Source: UMGS1370 sp963557065
GTDB lineage: Bacteria > Bacillota > Clostridia > Lachnospirales > Lachnospiraceae
Reading direction: 5' to 3'
Assembly (NCBI GenBank): GCA_963557065.1
Contig: CAUWCT010000010.1
Location: forward strand, 1 to 54,192
Length of the DNA: 54,192 bases
The translations under genes were made by a program, and so were the position numbers. The notes beneath the pieces are model-generated. The model worked only from the letters and a program-made list of their open reading frames with translations. It did no database searches and was not told where the DNA came from. This document shows, piece after piece, positions 7,519-17,213 of the stretch. Within the stretch, counting starts at the first letter, position 1. Every line of letters starts with the position of its first letter.

Positions 7519-8499
7519 ATGAATTATATTGTATTTGATCTGGAGTGGAATCAGAGTCCCGGAGGAAAAGACAGTTCGGTAGTAGGATTTCCATTTGAGA
7601 TTATTGAAATCGGTGCAGTAAAATTGAATGACAAACTGGAGCAGATAGATTCGTTTCACCAGTTGGTAAGACCGCAGGTCTATAAAAAGCTTCATTACAA
7701 AATTTTAGAAGTAACCCATATGGATATGGAGACGCTGAAACAAGAAGGCAGGCCGTTTCCGGAAGCAGTCAGTGATTTTTTAGACTGGTGTGGAAACTTC
7801 AGTCAGGATGTGCGGTTTTGTACATGGGGTTCCATGGATTTAACGGAATTGCAGAGGAATATGGATTTCTATTATCTGGATAATCCGTTTCCCATGCCGT
7901 TTTTATACTACGATATACAAAAACTTTATAAGCTTCTGGAGGAAGGAGACAGCGTGTTGTCTCTGGATCAGGCAGTAGAAGCAATGGGACTTCGGGAGAA
8001 TCGGCCTTTCCACCAGGCGCTGGATGACGCTTATTATACAGGCAAAGTCATGGCGCATATGGATTTTGATAAAGTGAAGGCATATCTTTCCATGGATTAT
8101 TACCAGCTTCCTGCAAACAGGGAAGAAGAAGTGTATCTGACCTTTCCCTCCTATGTCAAATATGTCTCCCGCACGTTTGAGACAAAAGAGGATGCGTTAA
8201 AGGATAAAACCGTAGGGGATATTATCTGTCCCAGGTGCCGCCGGATGCTGAGAAAAAAGATCCGCTGGTTTTCCGCAAATCCCCGTCTTGAACTGGGGCT
8301 GGGAACCTGCCCGGAACATGGGTATGTGCGGGGGAAGATCCGGATTAAAAAGACAGAGAGCGGAAATGTTTTTATAATAAAGACCCTGAAGCTGGCAGAC
8401 GAGGACACAGTGGAAGAATTGAGTCTGCAGAAAGAGGAAGCAAAAAAGAAAAAGACGGAACGCAACAAAGCAAAGAGACAGGCACAGAAAAAAAGATAA
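7519..8499 (+). CDS. DEDDh 3'-5' exonuclease
   Basis: A 326-residue protein of the RNase T / DnaQ-like superfamily. Exo I is FDLEWNQ (D7, E9), the IEIGAV strand follows, and Exo III is HQALDDAYYTG with the His and Asp of the DEDDh type. The C-terminal third adds CPRCRRM and CPEHG, a putative zinc site, and a Lys-rich tail (KKKKTERNKAKRQAQKKR) that could bind nucleic acid. The ATG at 7519 is preferred to the TTG two codons upstream; neither has a strong ribosome-binding site. The substrate (RNA or DNA) is not decidable. Confidence 0.85.
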   Translation: MNYIVFDLEWNQSPGGKDSSVVGFPFEIIEIGAVKLNDKLEQIDSFHQLVRPQVYKKLHYKILEVTHMDMETLKQEGRPFPEAVSDFLDWCGNFSQDVRFCTWGSMDLTELQRNMDFYYLDNPFPMPFLYYDIQKLYKLLEEGDSVLSLDQAVEAMGLRENRPFHQALDDAYYTGKVMAHMDFDKVKAYLSMDYYQLPANREEEVYLTFPSYVKYVSRTFETKEDALKDKTVGDIICPRCRRMLRKKIRWFSANPRLELGLGTCPEHGYVRGKIRIKKTESGNVFIIKTLKLADEDTVEELSLQKEEAKKKKTERNKAKRQAQKKR

Positions 8500-8540
8500 C
8501 CGTTCAGTCAGGGAAGATACATGGCAAAACTGCTACAAAA

Positions 8541-8584
8541 AAACGGGTTTGCTGCAGAATAAAAACTGCAGCAGACCCGTTTTT
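8541..8584. terminator. Bidirectional terminator
   Basis: A long stem, AAACGGGTTTGCTGCAG (8541-8557) with CTGCAGCAGACCCGTTT (8566 onward), has an A run on the left and a T run on the right. It can end both the exonuclease transcript (+) and the regulator transcript (-), whose stop codon it overlaps. Confidence 0.85.
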
Positions 8585-9290
8585 ATATCTGGCTTTCCTG
8601 CATACGGTAGCCTACGCCGATCTCAGTAAAAATATACTGGGGTTCAGCGGGATTTGCTTCCAGCTTGCGGCGGATATGGGCCATATTCACACGCAGAATC
8701 TGATTGTTGTTATCCGCGTATGGCCCCCAGATGTGGCTGATAATATAGTCATAAGTGAGAACTTTTCCGGAGTGGCGGGCAAGCAGGGTTACCAGCTTGT
8801 ATTCGATTTGGGTCAGATGGATTACCTGGCCGTTTAAGGTTACAAGGCGTTTATCAAAGTCTATGGTTAATCCATCGTACTGATAGACAGTATTTGCGCT
8901 TTTTGCATTGCCGGCCAGCAGATTCTGATGGCGCAGAGCAGTCCGAATGCGGGCCAGAAGTTCAGAGGTCCCAAATGGTTTGGTAATGTAATCATCTGCA
9001 CCTGCGTCCAGAGCAGCGACTTTTTCTTTTTCCTGGGTGCGGGCAGAGATGACAATGATAGGAAGAACCGACCAGATGCGGACCTGGCGGATGACATCCA
9101 GACCGTCCATGTCCGGGAGACCAAGATCTAAAAGAATAATATCCGGACAGTTTGAAGCAGCAGAGGACAGTCCTTCCTGTCCGGAAGCGGCGGTAAGGAC
9201 CCGGTAGCCATTGGCATTTAAAGTTGTTTCCATAAAACTTTGAATGCCTTTTTCGTCTTCGATAATTAAAGCAGTTGGTTTTGGATTCAT
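8583..9290 (-). CDS. KdpE-like response regulator
   Basis: A 235-residue OmpR-type regulator closest in style to KdpE. The receiver has E11-D12, phospho-acceptor D55 in LLDLGLPDMDG and ITKPF. A winged helix fills about 130-230. It starts 6 bp after the kinase stop codon, with GGAGG ten bases upstream of its ATG. No kdpFABC genes are in the window, so its regulon is not shown. Its linkage to a D,D-carboxypeptidase suggests an envelope role, though potassium response elsewhere in the genome remains possible. Confidence 0.9.
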   Translation of the reverse strand: MNPKPTALIIEDEKGIQSFMETTLNANGYRVLTAASGQEGLSSAASNCPDIILLDLGLPDMDGLDVIRQVRIWSVLPIIVISARTQEKEKVAALDAGADDYITKPFGTSELLARIRTALRHQNLLAGNAKSANTVYQYDGLTIDFDKRLVTLNGQVIHLTQIEYKLVTLLARHSGKVLTYDYIISHIWGPYADNNNQILRVNMAHIRRKLEANPAEPQYIFTEIGVGYRMQESQI

Positions 9291-9296
9291 AACAGG

Positions 9297-10340
9297 TTAT
9301 CCTCCTAGTGGCAGACAAAAGGTAAAACAGGCGCCGTCTTCTGCATTGGAAGCGGCAATTCTGCCATTGTGGGCAGAAACAATGGTTTTGCAGATAGAAA
9401 GTCCGATTCCCATTCCTTTTTTGGAATCAGCGCTTTTAGAATCATAAATGGAACCGTCAAAAATCTCCGAAATGGACTCCCGGGGGATTCCTGGACCATG
9501 GTCTTTAACCTGAAAACAGGCCGTCTCATCGTTTAAATAAGCAGTTAAATGAATGGGCATATCCGGATTGCCATGGTAATAGGCATTTTCCAGGAGATTG
9601 ATCAGAACCTGTTCAATGAGGGTGGCATCCATGGGAATCATGACAAATTCATCCGGGATTTGAACCTTGACACATGCGTTGGGAAGCCGTTTTTTAAATC
9701 TTAATACAGCTTCTGATACCACCTCTTCCAGAGGTTCAGGCGTTTTTGCGACCTGTGTAACTCCGTCGCGGATGCGGGTGATGGAAAGCAGGTTTTCCAC
9801 CATATTTAACAGCCAGTTGGAATCCTCATAAATGGTCTGCACCAGGTCGCATTTTTTGCTGTCAGACAGATTAGAAAAATTCTCCAGATAAGCGGAACTG
9901 GTGCCGATAATGCTGGTGAGAGGGGTGCGCAGATCGTGAGAAACTGCCCGCAAAAGGTTGGCTCTCATCTTTTCCTTTTCCGCTTCCATGAGAAGCTTTT
10001 CTCTCTCGCTTAAAATGGCCGCCTGTGTTTTTAACTGGGTGGTAGCAGCGCTGGTAATGGTAGAGACAGTCAGCATGGCTAAAAAGGTAACCGGATATCC
10101 CCGCAGGCTGAAATTAAACTCCATATAGGGATAGGTAAATATAAAATTTACAAAAATGGTACTGATAACAGAAGCGGCAAAACCCGGAATATAGCCGTCT
10201 GTATATCGGGCAATCATCAGCACGCTTAAAATATAAATCATGGAAACATTGATTACATCATGACTGATATATTCAAAAATAGTGGACACAACAGTAGCGG
10301 CCGTTAAAAATCCGGCACAGATTAAAATATTTCGGCGCAA
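9297..10340 (-). CDS. DUF4118 (KdpD C-half-like) histidine kinase
   Basis: A 347-residue kinase. Four closely packed TM helices (about 5-100, DUF4118 as in the KdpD membrane core) are followed by HisKA (RAVSHDLRTPLTS, H135) and HATPase_c (NLLENAYYHG, DHGPGIP, GMGIGLSIC). The N-terminal KdpD and USP domains of full-length KdpD (about 900 residues in E. coli) are absent, as in many clostridial short forms. A TTG start is supported by GGAGGG six bases upstream. It is 35 bp after the carboxypeptidase gene, with no terminator between, so the two are probably co-transcribed. Confidence 0.88.
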   Translation of the reverse strand: MRRNILICAGFLTAATVVSTIFEYISHDVINVSMIYILSVLMIARYTDGYIPGFAASVISTIFVNFIFTYPYMEFNFSLRGYPVTFLAMLTVSTITSAATTQLKTQAAILSEREKLLMEAEKEKMRANLLRAVSHDLRTPLTSIIGTSSAYLENFSNLSDSKKCDLVQTIYEDSNWLLNMVENLLSITRIRDGVTQVAKTPEPLEEVVSEAVLRFKKRLPNACVKVQIPDEFVMIPMDATLIEQVLINLLENAYYHGNPDMPIHLTAYLNDETACFQVKDHGPGIPRESISEIFDGSIYDSKSADSKKGMGIGLSICKTIVSAHNGRIAASNAEDGACFTFCLPLGG

Positions 10341-10375
10341 GAAAATCCCTCCTGAATCCTTGATTACATATCCGT

Positions 10376-11992
10376 TCAGCGGAAACGGCGTTTCCGGCGA
10401 GGTCTGTGGGACCTGTGGGGGCGATGCTTTACTGTATAGGCGGAACGTTTCCGTTCTTCCATAATAATATCAAATTCAGATTCGGAACATCCAATATCTT
10501 TCAGGCGCTGAGCACGTCTTTCTCTGCGGAGTCTGCGGTTTCTGGCTTCTTTTTCCTGAATGTGACGCCGGACTGCAATGACAGAGACAACAATCCCGCC
10601 AATGCAGAGAATAGAGGCCAGGGCAATCCAGACAGCGGACGGAATCCTGGGCAGTCGGAAACTTTTAAAGAAAGAGGAATTTTCAGAAGACTCTTCAGAA
10701 GATTCCAAAAGTCTGACCTGCTCAGAAGAACTGGCCGGTTCGCTGATTTTTTCTTCTTTTGGAGGAATGGTCTCCACAGGGACATGTTTGCTGTCCACAG
10801 AGGGCATTGTGTCCAGCATATCATAGTTTTGTCTGGCCCGAATCCCCTTGATGGTCAGATAGGTCGAGCCAATGGTCCGGTCCTGATAGGTGTACTGAAT
10901 TTGAGCAATGGCATCCTCCGGATCGTTTTCATCAAGGTTATAGTTTAAAGCAGTCTGTGCGTCTGAAATATCAGCGCCCCTGGGAAGAGTTACAAAGCAG
11001 CGGTCATCCAGAGAAAGGACAGAAATATCGCTTGTAGTAAGACCAGCAATGCTCATGTCGTTTTCAATGGAAGTATATGTGTGATCGTAATCTGCAACCT
11101 TTAATGTCTGGAAGTTTTCAAACCCGAAATCCAGCATCCGTTTGGTGTCGGAATAGTGAACCTGAGAACCGTTTAATACAACCGTAATCAGAGTCATAGA
11201 GTCTTTTTTGGCAGCAGTGACCAGCGTATTTCCGGCCAGAGAAGTGTATCCGGTCTTGCCGGCAAAAGCGCCTGGGTAGTATACAGGAGAATTTTTCTTA
11301 AGCATCTGATGATGGGCGTATACTACGTTATGAGGATCTTCCGGATCCGGATACTGTTTGATAGGGGCATGCTTATAATAAAGGGCGCTGTCAATTTCCA
11401 CAAAGGTCTCATTTTGAAGAGCCGCCTGCATAATCAGCGCCATATCGTAGGCGGAAGTGTAGTGGTTGGGATCGTTTAATCCGCTGGGATTGGCAAAATG
11501 GCTGTCCTGACAGCCAAGTTCTGCCGCCTTCTGGTTCATTAACTCTGCAAAAGCCTCTGTGGAACCGGCGACGTGTTCCGCCAGCGCATTGGCGCTTTCA
11601 TTGGCAGATGCCAACATCAGCCCGTAAAGGCAGTCTCTGACTGTCAGGGTATCGCCTACAGAAGCCGCCATATTGCTGGAATTTTCCTCAACGTTAAAAA
11701 TCGCATCGTAGGAAAACGTAACCATCTCGTCTAAATCGCAGTTTTCAATGACAATTAAAGCAGTCAGAATTTTAGTAATACTGGCTGGATAGTAGTGTTC
11801 GTGGATATTTTTTCCAAATAAAACAGTGCCGGAGTCTGCATCCATGACAATCCCGCCTTCTGCCTGGATATATACGTTATCCGGCCAGGCAGGAGCGGCA
11901 AAAGAAGTCATTGGAAATACGCCTGAAAATACAAAAACCCACAGAAGTACACAGGAAAGAATCCTGGCACAGCGTCTGTAAAAATATGTCAT
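10376..11992 (-). CDS. Serine-type D-Ala-D-Ala carboxypeptidase (PBP5/DacF-like)
   Basis: A 538-residue penicillin-binding protein that trims the terminal D-Ala from peptidoglycan stem peptides. It has a signal peptide (about 1-32), the SXXK motif S71-I-T-K74, SAN at 129-131 and KTG at 246-248, so all three catalytic motifs are intact. A PBP5-like C-terminal domain and an acidic Ser/Glu stretch precede a C-terminal TM helix (about 448-472) and a very basic tail (HRPHRSHRPRRKRRF). The integral C-terminal anchor with a cytoplasmic basic tail differs from the usual amphipathic PBP5 anchor. It is second in a run DUF1461-dacF-kinase-regulator. Confidence 0.92.
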   Translation of the reverse strand: MTYFYRRCARILSCVLLWVFVFSGVFPMTSFAAPAWPDNVYIQAEGGIVMDADSGTVLFGKNIHEHYYPASITKILTALIVIENCDLDEMVTFSYDAIFNVEENSSNMAASVGDTLTVRDCLYGLMLASANESANALAEHVAGSTEAFAELMNQKAAELGCQDSHFANPSGLNDPNHYTSAYDMALIMQAALQNETFVEIDSALYYKHAPIKQYPDPEDPHNVVYAHHQMLKKNSPVYYPGAFAGKTGYTSLAGNTLVTAAKKDSMTLITVVLNGSQVHYSDTKRMLDFGFENFQTLKVADYDHTYTSIENDMSIAGLTTSDISVLSLDDRCFVTLPRGADISDAQTALNYNLDENDPEDAIAQIQYTYQDRTIGSTYLTIKGIRARQNYDMLDTMPSVDSKHVPVETIPPKEEKISEPASSSEQVRLLESSEESSENSSFFKSFRLPRIPSAVWIALASILCIGGIVVSVIAVRRHIQEKEARNRRLRRERRAQRLKDIGCSESEFDIIMEERKRSAYTVKHRPHRSHRPRRKRRFR

Positions 11993-12035
11993 AAATTATT
12001 AATCTCCATGTAACATTTCTTTTTTACAGTATAGG

Positions 12036-12746
12036 CTATTTTTGCGGACAAGTAAAGGCAGTTTTGCGTTGTTTTTTCCATAAAAAAAGGCAGATAAAGA
12101 AAATAAGGGCAGTGGACCCGCAGAAAACTGCCAGAATCCGGAATGCAGTATCCATAAAAAACGGCTCCGGAACAATGTTGATCAGCATATCGGTAGCGGG
12201 ATTTAAAATCCACAGATCGTTGTCAAAAAAGATGTGATGGAATATCACAAAGTATTTATTAAAGTCTGTAGCAATAATTCCGCCCAGTATCCCGGCCGCT
12301 AAAAAGACAGCGTCCATTCCCAGGCACATAGTCTTGGGAACCACAGCCATCAGTTTTGCTTTTGAAACAATCAGGAAAATAATGCAGGCAATCAGAATTC
12401 CGGCGGCGATCCGGCGAATCATAAGTCCGCCTAAAAATAATTCTCGAACATCTTCCATGTGGGCGATCTCCCTTGCATTAAAAAATTCCCGGTACTCGCC
12501 GCCCATGGTAGTAAAGACGTGGAGATCTTCCCGCTCTCCTCTTAAATAATCCATCATTTCATCTGTAACAGCCAGCAGATCCTCCATGGTCATTTCCGGA
12601 AGATCTTCCAGGACCTGATATTTGGTATACTCTTTTTCATAATAACCGGGAGTCCAGTAAGCAACGGCCTCAATAGAAGTGATAAGTAAAATCGCCATCA
12701 GGCATACGGCAGAAACAAAGCCTGCCAGGTGGTGAAAAAATTTCAT
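12036..12746 (-). CDS. TIGR01906/DUF1461 integral membrane protein
   Basis: A 236-residue protein. It has a TM helix near the N-terminus, an external region carrying the ENF/REI-type segment (YREFFNAREIAHMEDVR) and three further helices. This pattern matches the DUF1461 / TIGR01906 family, whose function is unknown. ATG at 12746 is chosen because GGAGG lies eight bases before it; the upstream TTG falls inside that ribosome-binding site. It starts just downstream of the V-ATPase terminator and is probably the first gene of the carboxypeptidase/kinase operon. Confidence 0.82.
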   Translation of the reverse strand: MKFFHHLAGFVSAVCLMAILLITSIEAVAYWTPGYYEKEYTKYQVLEDLPEMTMEDLLAVTDEMMDYLRGEREDLHVFTTMGGEYREFFNAREIAHMEDVRELFLGGLMIRRIAAGILIACIIFLIVSKAKLMAVVPKTMCLGMDAVFLAAGILGGIIATDFNKYFVIFHHIFFDNDLWILNPATDMLINIVPEPFFMDTAFRILAVFCGSTALIFFICLFLWKKQRKTAFTCPQK

Positions 12747-12783
12747 AAATGATTCCTCCAATGCAGTAAATTGATAACTGTAG

Positions 12784-12806
12784 AAAAAAAAGGCCTAACG
12801 GCCTTT
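12784..12806 (-). terminator. V-ATPase operon terminator
   Basis: On the minus strand AAAGGCC-GTTA-GGCCTTT is followed by eight T. The stem overlaps the stop codon of subunit D, so the operon ends directly at its last gene. Confidence 0.85.
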
Positions 12807-13421
12807 CTTTTCCTGTGTTCGTTTGATAACCTTCAGTCTGGTAAATTCTTCCCGTTCCTTTTCCTCCAGAGCGTTGGAGATACTCTTGGTCAGCGCTTCG
12901 TAGGTAGGAATCGTGATATTTTTTAAAGCGTTTGCCCGTTTTTGGGTTTTTTTAATATTCGTTGCCAGACGGTAAGCGGAATTTTCCACCATGGAAAGCC
13001 GGATTGTCAGTTCCTTTACCTTTTCAAACTTCAGCTTGGCAATATCCAGGCTTTCTGTCGTGCTGTAAAAAGAATAGGAGGGCACTACCGGTTTTTCATT
13101 ATACTGAACCAATGGAATTTCCGTACCCATAATGCTTCGGGTCTTGATTTTAATAGAGTCCTCTACTGGTATGGACAGGCCGATTTCCTGAACATAATTG
13201 ATTCCCATGTCAATATTGGCCTGCTGAAGCGCCTGATAAGCTTCTGTAAAGGTTGCGTCGATTTCCGACTGAATGTCTTTGGCCTGGTCAATCAGTCCCA
13301 TCAGCTCCCGAATTAAAATATTCCGCTTTTTATCCATCAGACCATATCCCTGGCGGGCCAGAGCCAGGGAATTTTTTGCCAGAATCAGGTTGCCTTTTGT
13401 AGGAAACGTATTTGGATTCAT
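12795..13421 (-). CDS. ntpD: V-type ATPase subunit D (central shaft)
   Basis: A 208-residue subunit of the rotating central stalk. Long helices at both ends form the coiled-coil shaft: the N-terminal LVLAR-like segment around NLILAKNSLALARQGY and the C-terminal ENSAYRLATNIKKTQKRANA. Length matches the family. RBS is AGGAGG six bases before the ATG. It is the last gene of the operon, 18 bp after subunit B. Confidence 0.95.
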   Translation of the reverse strand: MNPNTFPTKGNLILAKNSLALARQGYGLMDKKRNILIRELMGLIDQAKDIQSEIDATFTEAYQALQQANIDMGINYVQEIGLSIPVEDSIKIKTRSIMGTEIPLVQYNEKPVVPSYSFYSTTESLDIAKLKFEKVKELTIRLSMVENSAYRLATNIKKTQKRANALKNITIPTYEALTKSISNALEEKEREEFTRLKVIKRTQEKKGR

Positions 13422-13439
13422 AAAAGCCCTCCTGTCTGG

Positions 13440-14828
13440 TTATTCAGATTCTTTCGCAGGTTTATAATACTGATCCAGAATCTTGGTATCAATACGGTCC
13501 AATTCTTCTCTGGGAAGCATTCCAAGCAATTCCCAGCCAATAGTTAAGGTATCCAGAATGGAACGGTTCTCGTGGACGTCCTGGCCCACAAAACGGGTTT
13601 CAAAGGCTTTGCCGAATTCCAGATATTTTTTATCAATGGGAGACAGTTCATCTTCGCCGATAACCGATGCCAGCGCTCTGGCGTCGCCTACTTTGGCGTA
13701 GCAGGAGAAGAGCTGATTGGCAACTGCCTGATGATCCTCTCTGGTGTAGCCCTCGCCAATGCCGTCCTTCATCAGACGGGACAGGGACGGAAGAACGTTG
13801 ATAGGCGGGTAAATGGACTGGCCCTGAAGGGTTCTGTCCAGTACAATCTGCCCTTCCGTAATGTATCCGGTTAAGTCCGGAATCGGGTGGGTAATGTCAT
13901 CGTTCGGCATGGTCAGAATCGGAATCTGGGTTACAGAACCGTTGACGCCGGCTACGATGCCGGCCCGTTCATAAATGGTTGCCAGTTCACTGTACAAATA
14001 TCCCGGGAAACCTTTACGGGAAGGAATCTCGCCTTTAGAGGAAGAAACTTCACGCATGGCTTCCGCAAAGGATGTCATATCCGTTAAGATAACCAGGATG
14101 TGCATTCCTTTTTCAAATGCCAGGTATTCTGCCAGGGTTAAAGCAATCTTAGGAGTCAGGAGACGTTCCACTACCGGATCGTTTGCCAGATTGACGAACA
14201 TGGCAACGTGAGAGGAAACGCCGCTTTCTGCAAAGGTACGGCGGAAGTATTCCGCTACATCGTATTTGACGCCCATAGCGGCAAACACGATTGCAAACTC
14301 TTCATCAGAATCATCGCCAAGGGATGCCTGCTGTACAATCTGGGCGGCTAACTGATCGTGAGGAAGACCGTTGCCGGAAAAGATTGGAAGTTTCTGCCCC
14401 CGAATCAGGGTGGTCAGTCCGTCAATGGCAGAAATGCCGGTGCGGATATAGTTTCTGGGATATTCTCTGGTAACGGGGTTTAAAGGCTTTCCGTTGATGT
14501 CCAGCTTTACATCCGATACAATGTCGCCCAGTTCGTCAATCGGCTCTCCAATGCCGTTAAAAGTCCGTCCAAGCATGGACTCGGAAACTGCAATCTCCAT
14601 GGGGTGCCCTGTAAGACGGGTATGGGTGTTGCGGAGCGCCATTCCCTCTGTGCCTTCAAACACTTGGATAATAGCCTTATCCTTGTAAATTTCAATAATT
14701 CTGCCCAGCTTTTTTTCTTTGCCGCCAACAGTCATTTCTACAATCTCATCATAAGCGGCATTCTGAAGCCCTTCTAACACAACCAGAGGGCCGTTAATCG
14801 CACTTAAACCTAAATATTCAATTGCCAT
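13440..14828 (-). CDS. ntpB: V-type ATPase subunit B (regulatory)
   Basis: A 462-residue non-catalytic subunit of the A3B3 head. It has the ATP synthase alpha/beta fold but no P-loop: the segment IFSGNGLPHDQLAAQIV replaces Walker A, as expected for B. The conserved arginine-finger region around YPPINVLPSLSRLM is present. It begins 12 bp after subunit A with AAAGGAGG upstream. Confidence 0.96.
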   Translation of the reverse strand: MAIEYLGLSAINGPLVVLEGLQNAAYDEIVEMTVGGKEKKLGRIIEIYKDKAIIQVFEGTEGMALRNTHTRLTGHPMEIAVSESMLGRTFNGIGEPIDELGDIVSDVKLDINGKPLNPVTREYPRNYIRTGISAIDGLTTLIRGQKLPIFSGNGLPHDQLAAQIVQQASLGDDSDEEFAIVFAAMGVKYDVAEYFRRTFAESGVSSHVAMFVNLANDPVVERLLTPKIALTLAEYLAFEKGMHILVILTDMTSFAEAMREVSSSKGEIPSRKGFPGYLYSELATIYERAGIVAGVNGSVTQIPILTMPNDDITHPIPDLTGYITEGQIVLDRTLQGQSIYPPINVLPSLSRLMKDGIGEGYTREDHQAVANQLFSCYAKVGDARALASVIGEDELSPIDKKYLEFGKAFETRFVGQDVHENRSILDTLTIGWELLGMLPREELDRIDTKILDQYYKPAKESE

Positions 14829-14840
14829 AGCTGTCCTCCT

Positions 14841-16607
14841 TTATGCGTTGGTTTCCATGACGCTGTCATAGAACTGGTCAATTTGCTTCATGTAATCATC
14901 AAATAAATCCAGCCGGTCATTGGGTACATCATATTTGATGGAAATAATTTTATCAAAAATCGGATTCTGCTTTAATACCGACATAGGCATTCCCATAGAA
15001 ATCAGGATGCGGCTTTTCTTGTATAAATACAGGATGACTTCCATCATGCGAAACTGCTTTTTCATGGGAACGCAGGTATCGTCTTTGTGGAATGCATTCT
15101 GCTGCAGGAATCCAACGCGGATGACTTTGGCGATTTCCAGAATCAATTTCTGATCATCAGGAAGTACGTCAGCGCCAATCAGCTTTACAATCTCCATCAG
15201 ACTGCTTTCCTGGGTTAACAGGTATACCAATTGATTGCGGTAATCTACAAAGCGCTTGTCTACATTGTCTGTATACCAGGGCGCCAGATCTATCAGATAT
15301 TCGGAATAGCTGGTAAGCCAGTGGATGGCCGGGAAGTGTCTGGCATATGCTAAGGATTTATCCAATGCCCAGAAGCAGCGTACAAACCGCTTGGTATTCT
15401 GGGTAACCGGCTCGGAGAAGTCGCCGCCCTGGGGGGAAACTGCGCCGATAATGGAAACGGACCCTTCAGTACCGTTTAAGTTCTGCATCATTCCGGCTCT
15501 CTCATAAAATGCGGAAAGACGGGAAGCCAGGTAAGCAGGGAATCCTTCCTCGGCGGGCATCTCTTCCAGACGTCCGGATAACTCACGAAGAGCTTCCGCC
15601 CACCGGGAGGTAGAGTCCGCCATGATTGCCACATGGTAGCCCATATCCCTGTAATACTCTGCCAGGGTCAGCCCAGAATAAAGACTTGCCTCGCGAGCAG
15701 CAACCGGCATGTTGGAGGTATTGGCAATCAGGGTGGTCCGGTCCATTAAAGGATTGCCGGATTTGGGGTCAATCAGGTGGGTAAACTCTTCCAGAACCTG
15801 AGTCATCTCGTTGCCTCGTTCGCCGCAGCCGATGTAGATAATAATATCTGCGTCAGACCACTTTGCAATCTGATGCTGGGTCATGGTTTTTCCCGTACCG
15901 AAGCCGCCTGGAATCGCTGCTGTACCGCCTTTTGCAATAGGGAATAATGTGTCCAGAATACGCTGACCGGTTACCAGGGGTTTTGTAGCCGGAAACCGTT
16001 TCGCAGTCGGTCTTGGAGTACGGATGGGCCATTTCTGGGTCATAGTCAGTTTGCGCTCTGTACCGTCCGGAAGCTGTAAGGTAATCAGCACATCATCAAT
16101 GGTATACTCGCCGTCCGGAACCACATCTAACACATAGCCGTCTACATCAGGAGGAACCATGACTTTGTGGACAATGGCTCTGGTCTCCGGAACTTCTGCA
16201 ATGATGGATCCGGGAAGAAGCTGGTCGCCTTTTTTAACGACCATGTGGGTGCTCCATTTTTTCGTCCGATCCAGGGAATCAACGGAAACGCCGCGGCTGA
16301 TATAAGCGCCGTCTTTTTTTGCAATCTCACCTAAGGGACGTTCAATACCGTCAAAAATGTTATTTAAGATACCAGGGGCCAGTGTAACGGATACTGGAGC
16401 GCTGGTACCGGTAACCAGTTCTCCTGGCTTAATTCCGGAAGTTTCCTCATATACCTGGATGGTGGTGCGGCCGGAGGTAAGACCGATAACCTCGCCTACC
16501 AGATGATTGTCGCCAACGTAAACCATCTCATTCATTTGAAAACCAGCGTCATCCTGCAGGTAGACTACGGGGCCGTTGATTCCGTAAATGATTCCTGTAC
16601 TATTCAT
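14841..16607 (-). CDS. ntpA: V-type ATPase subunit A (catalytic)
   Basis: The 588-residue catalytic subunit. The P-loop is GGFGTGKT near residue 233, the catalytic Glu lies in GCGERGNEM, and the family signature PAEEGFPAYLASRLSAFYERA is present, with the bulge domain (residues about 115-190) typical of V-type A subunits. ATG at 16607 is used because GGAGG lies eight bases upstream; a GTG three codons earlier touches that site. It overlaps the end of subunit E by 8 bp. Confidence 0.97.
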   Translation of the reverse strand: MNSTGIIYGINGPVVYLQDDAGFQMNEMVYVGDNHLVGEVIGLTSGRTTIQVYEETSGIKPGELVTGTSAPVSVTLAPGILNNIFDGIERPLGEIAKKDGAYISRGVSVDSLDRTKKWSTHMVVKKGDQLLPGSIIAEVPETRAIVHKVMVPPDVDGYVLDVVPDGEYTIDDVLITLQLPDGTERKLTMTQKWPIRTPRPTAKRFPATKPLVTGQRILDTLFPIAKGGTAAIPGGFGTGKTMTQHQIAKWSDADIIIYIGCGERGNEMTQVLEEFTHLIDPKSGNPLMDRTTLIANTSNMPVAAREASLYSGLTLAEYYRDMGYHVAIMADSTSRWAEALRELSGRLEEMPAEEGFPAYLASRLSAFYERAGMMQNLNGTEGSVSIIGAVSPQGGDFSEPVTQNTKRFVRCFWALDKSLAYARHFPAIHWLTSYSEYLIDLAPWYTDNVDKRFVDYRNQLVYLLTQESSLMEIVKLIGADVLPDDQKLILEIAKVIRVGFLQQNAFHKDDTCVPMKKQFRMMEVILYLYKKSRILISMGMPMSVLKQNPIFDKIISIKYDVPNDRLDLFDDYMKQIDQFYDSVMETNA

Positions 16608-17190
16608 GGCCCTCACCTCCTAAGTGAAAATGAAAATCGTGTTTTGCCTCTTCTAATTTGGCCTGAAAGGAATTGTCAATCAAAATATGGGACTGGGGGA
16701 TAACAGCGCGGATACCGCCTAAAAAGGAATATTCGCTGATTCGGACAGCATCCCGGTTAGCGAGGGAAAGTCTCTGAAGAAGAGGGGCGTCCGCCGGGTC
16801 AATATAGATAATAATATCATTGCTGCCAGCCAGCTTCTGGGCTGTCTGAATCTGTTTTTCCAAAAGTTTTGGATAATCCGGGGTGGCCATAAAATCAGCC
16901 AGCATGTTCCGGACTTCTACAAAGATCATATCTTTGAGTTCATCCTGACGCTTGCTCAACATGCGCTTTAAGTTAATCTGGGCCAGAGCCAGTTTTTTAT
17001 TAATTTCCCGCTGCAGCTTTTCTGATTCGCCCTGCAGCTGCATTTCAAGGCGTCTGGATGCCTCTTTTTTGTGCTCCTCAAAATCCTGTTCTAAGGCAGC
17101 AGCGTATTCATCGTACAGGCGGGAACTTTTTTCTCTGGCATCTTCCATACAGATGTCCAGGAAATGCTGTAATTTTTCATCGGTTGTCAA
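16600..17190 (-). CDS. ntpE: V-type ATPase subunit E (peripheral stalk)
   Basis: A 196-residue peripheral stalk subunit. The first 110 residues are a long charged helix (alternating KKEASRRLEMQLQGESEKLQ). The C-terminal globular domain ends in the usual IDNSFQAKLEEAKHDF. A TTG start is forced by an in-frame stop just upstream and is supported by AGGTGA six bases before it. Confidence 0.9.
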   Translation of the reverse strand: MTTDEKLQHFLDICMEDAREKSSRLYDEYAAALEQDFEEHKKEASRRLEMQLQGESEKLQREINKKLALAQINLKRMLSKRQDELKDMIFVEVRNMLADFMATPDYPKLLEKQIQTAQKLAGSNDIIIYIDPADAPLLQRLSLANRDAVRISEYSFLGGIRAVIPQSHILIDNSFQAKLEEAKHDFHFHLGGEGHE

Positions 17191-17213
17191 AGTAAGTCAC
17201 CTGCTTTCTATAG

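Noticed and set aside
7279..7695. Minus-strand open frame of 138 codons over the exonuclease start
   Set aside because: No ribosome-binding site or domain, and it covers well-supported plus-strand genes.
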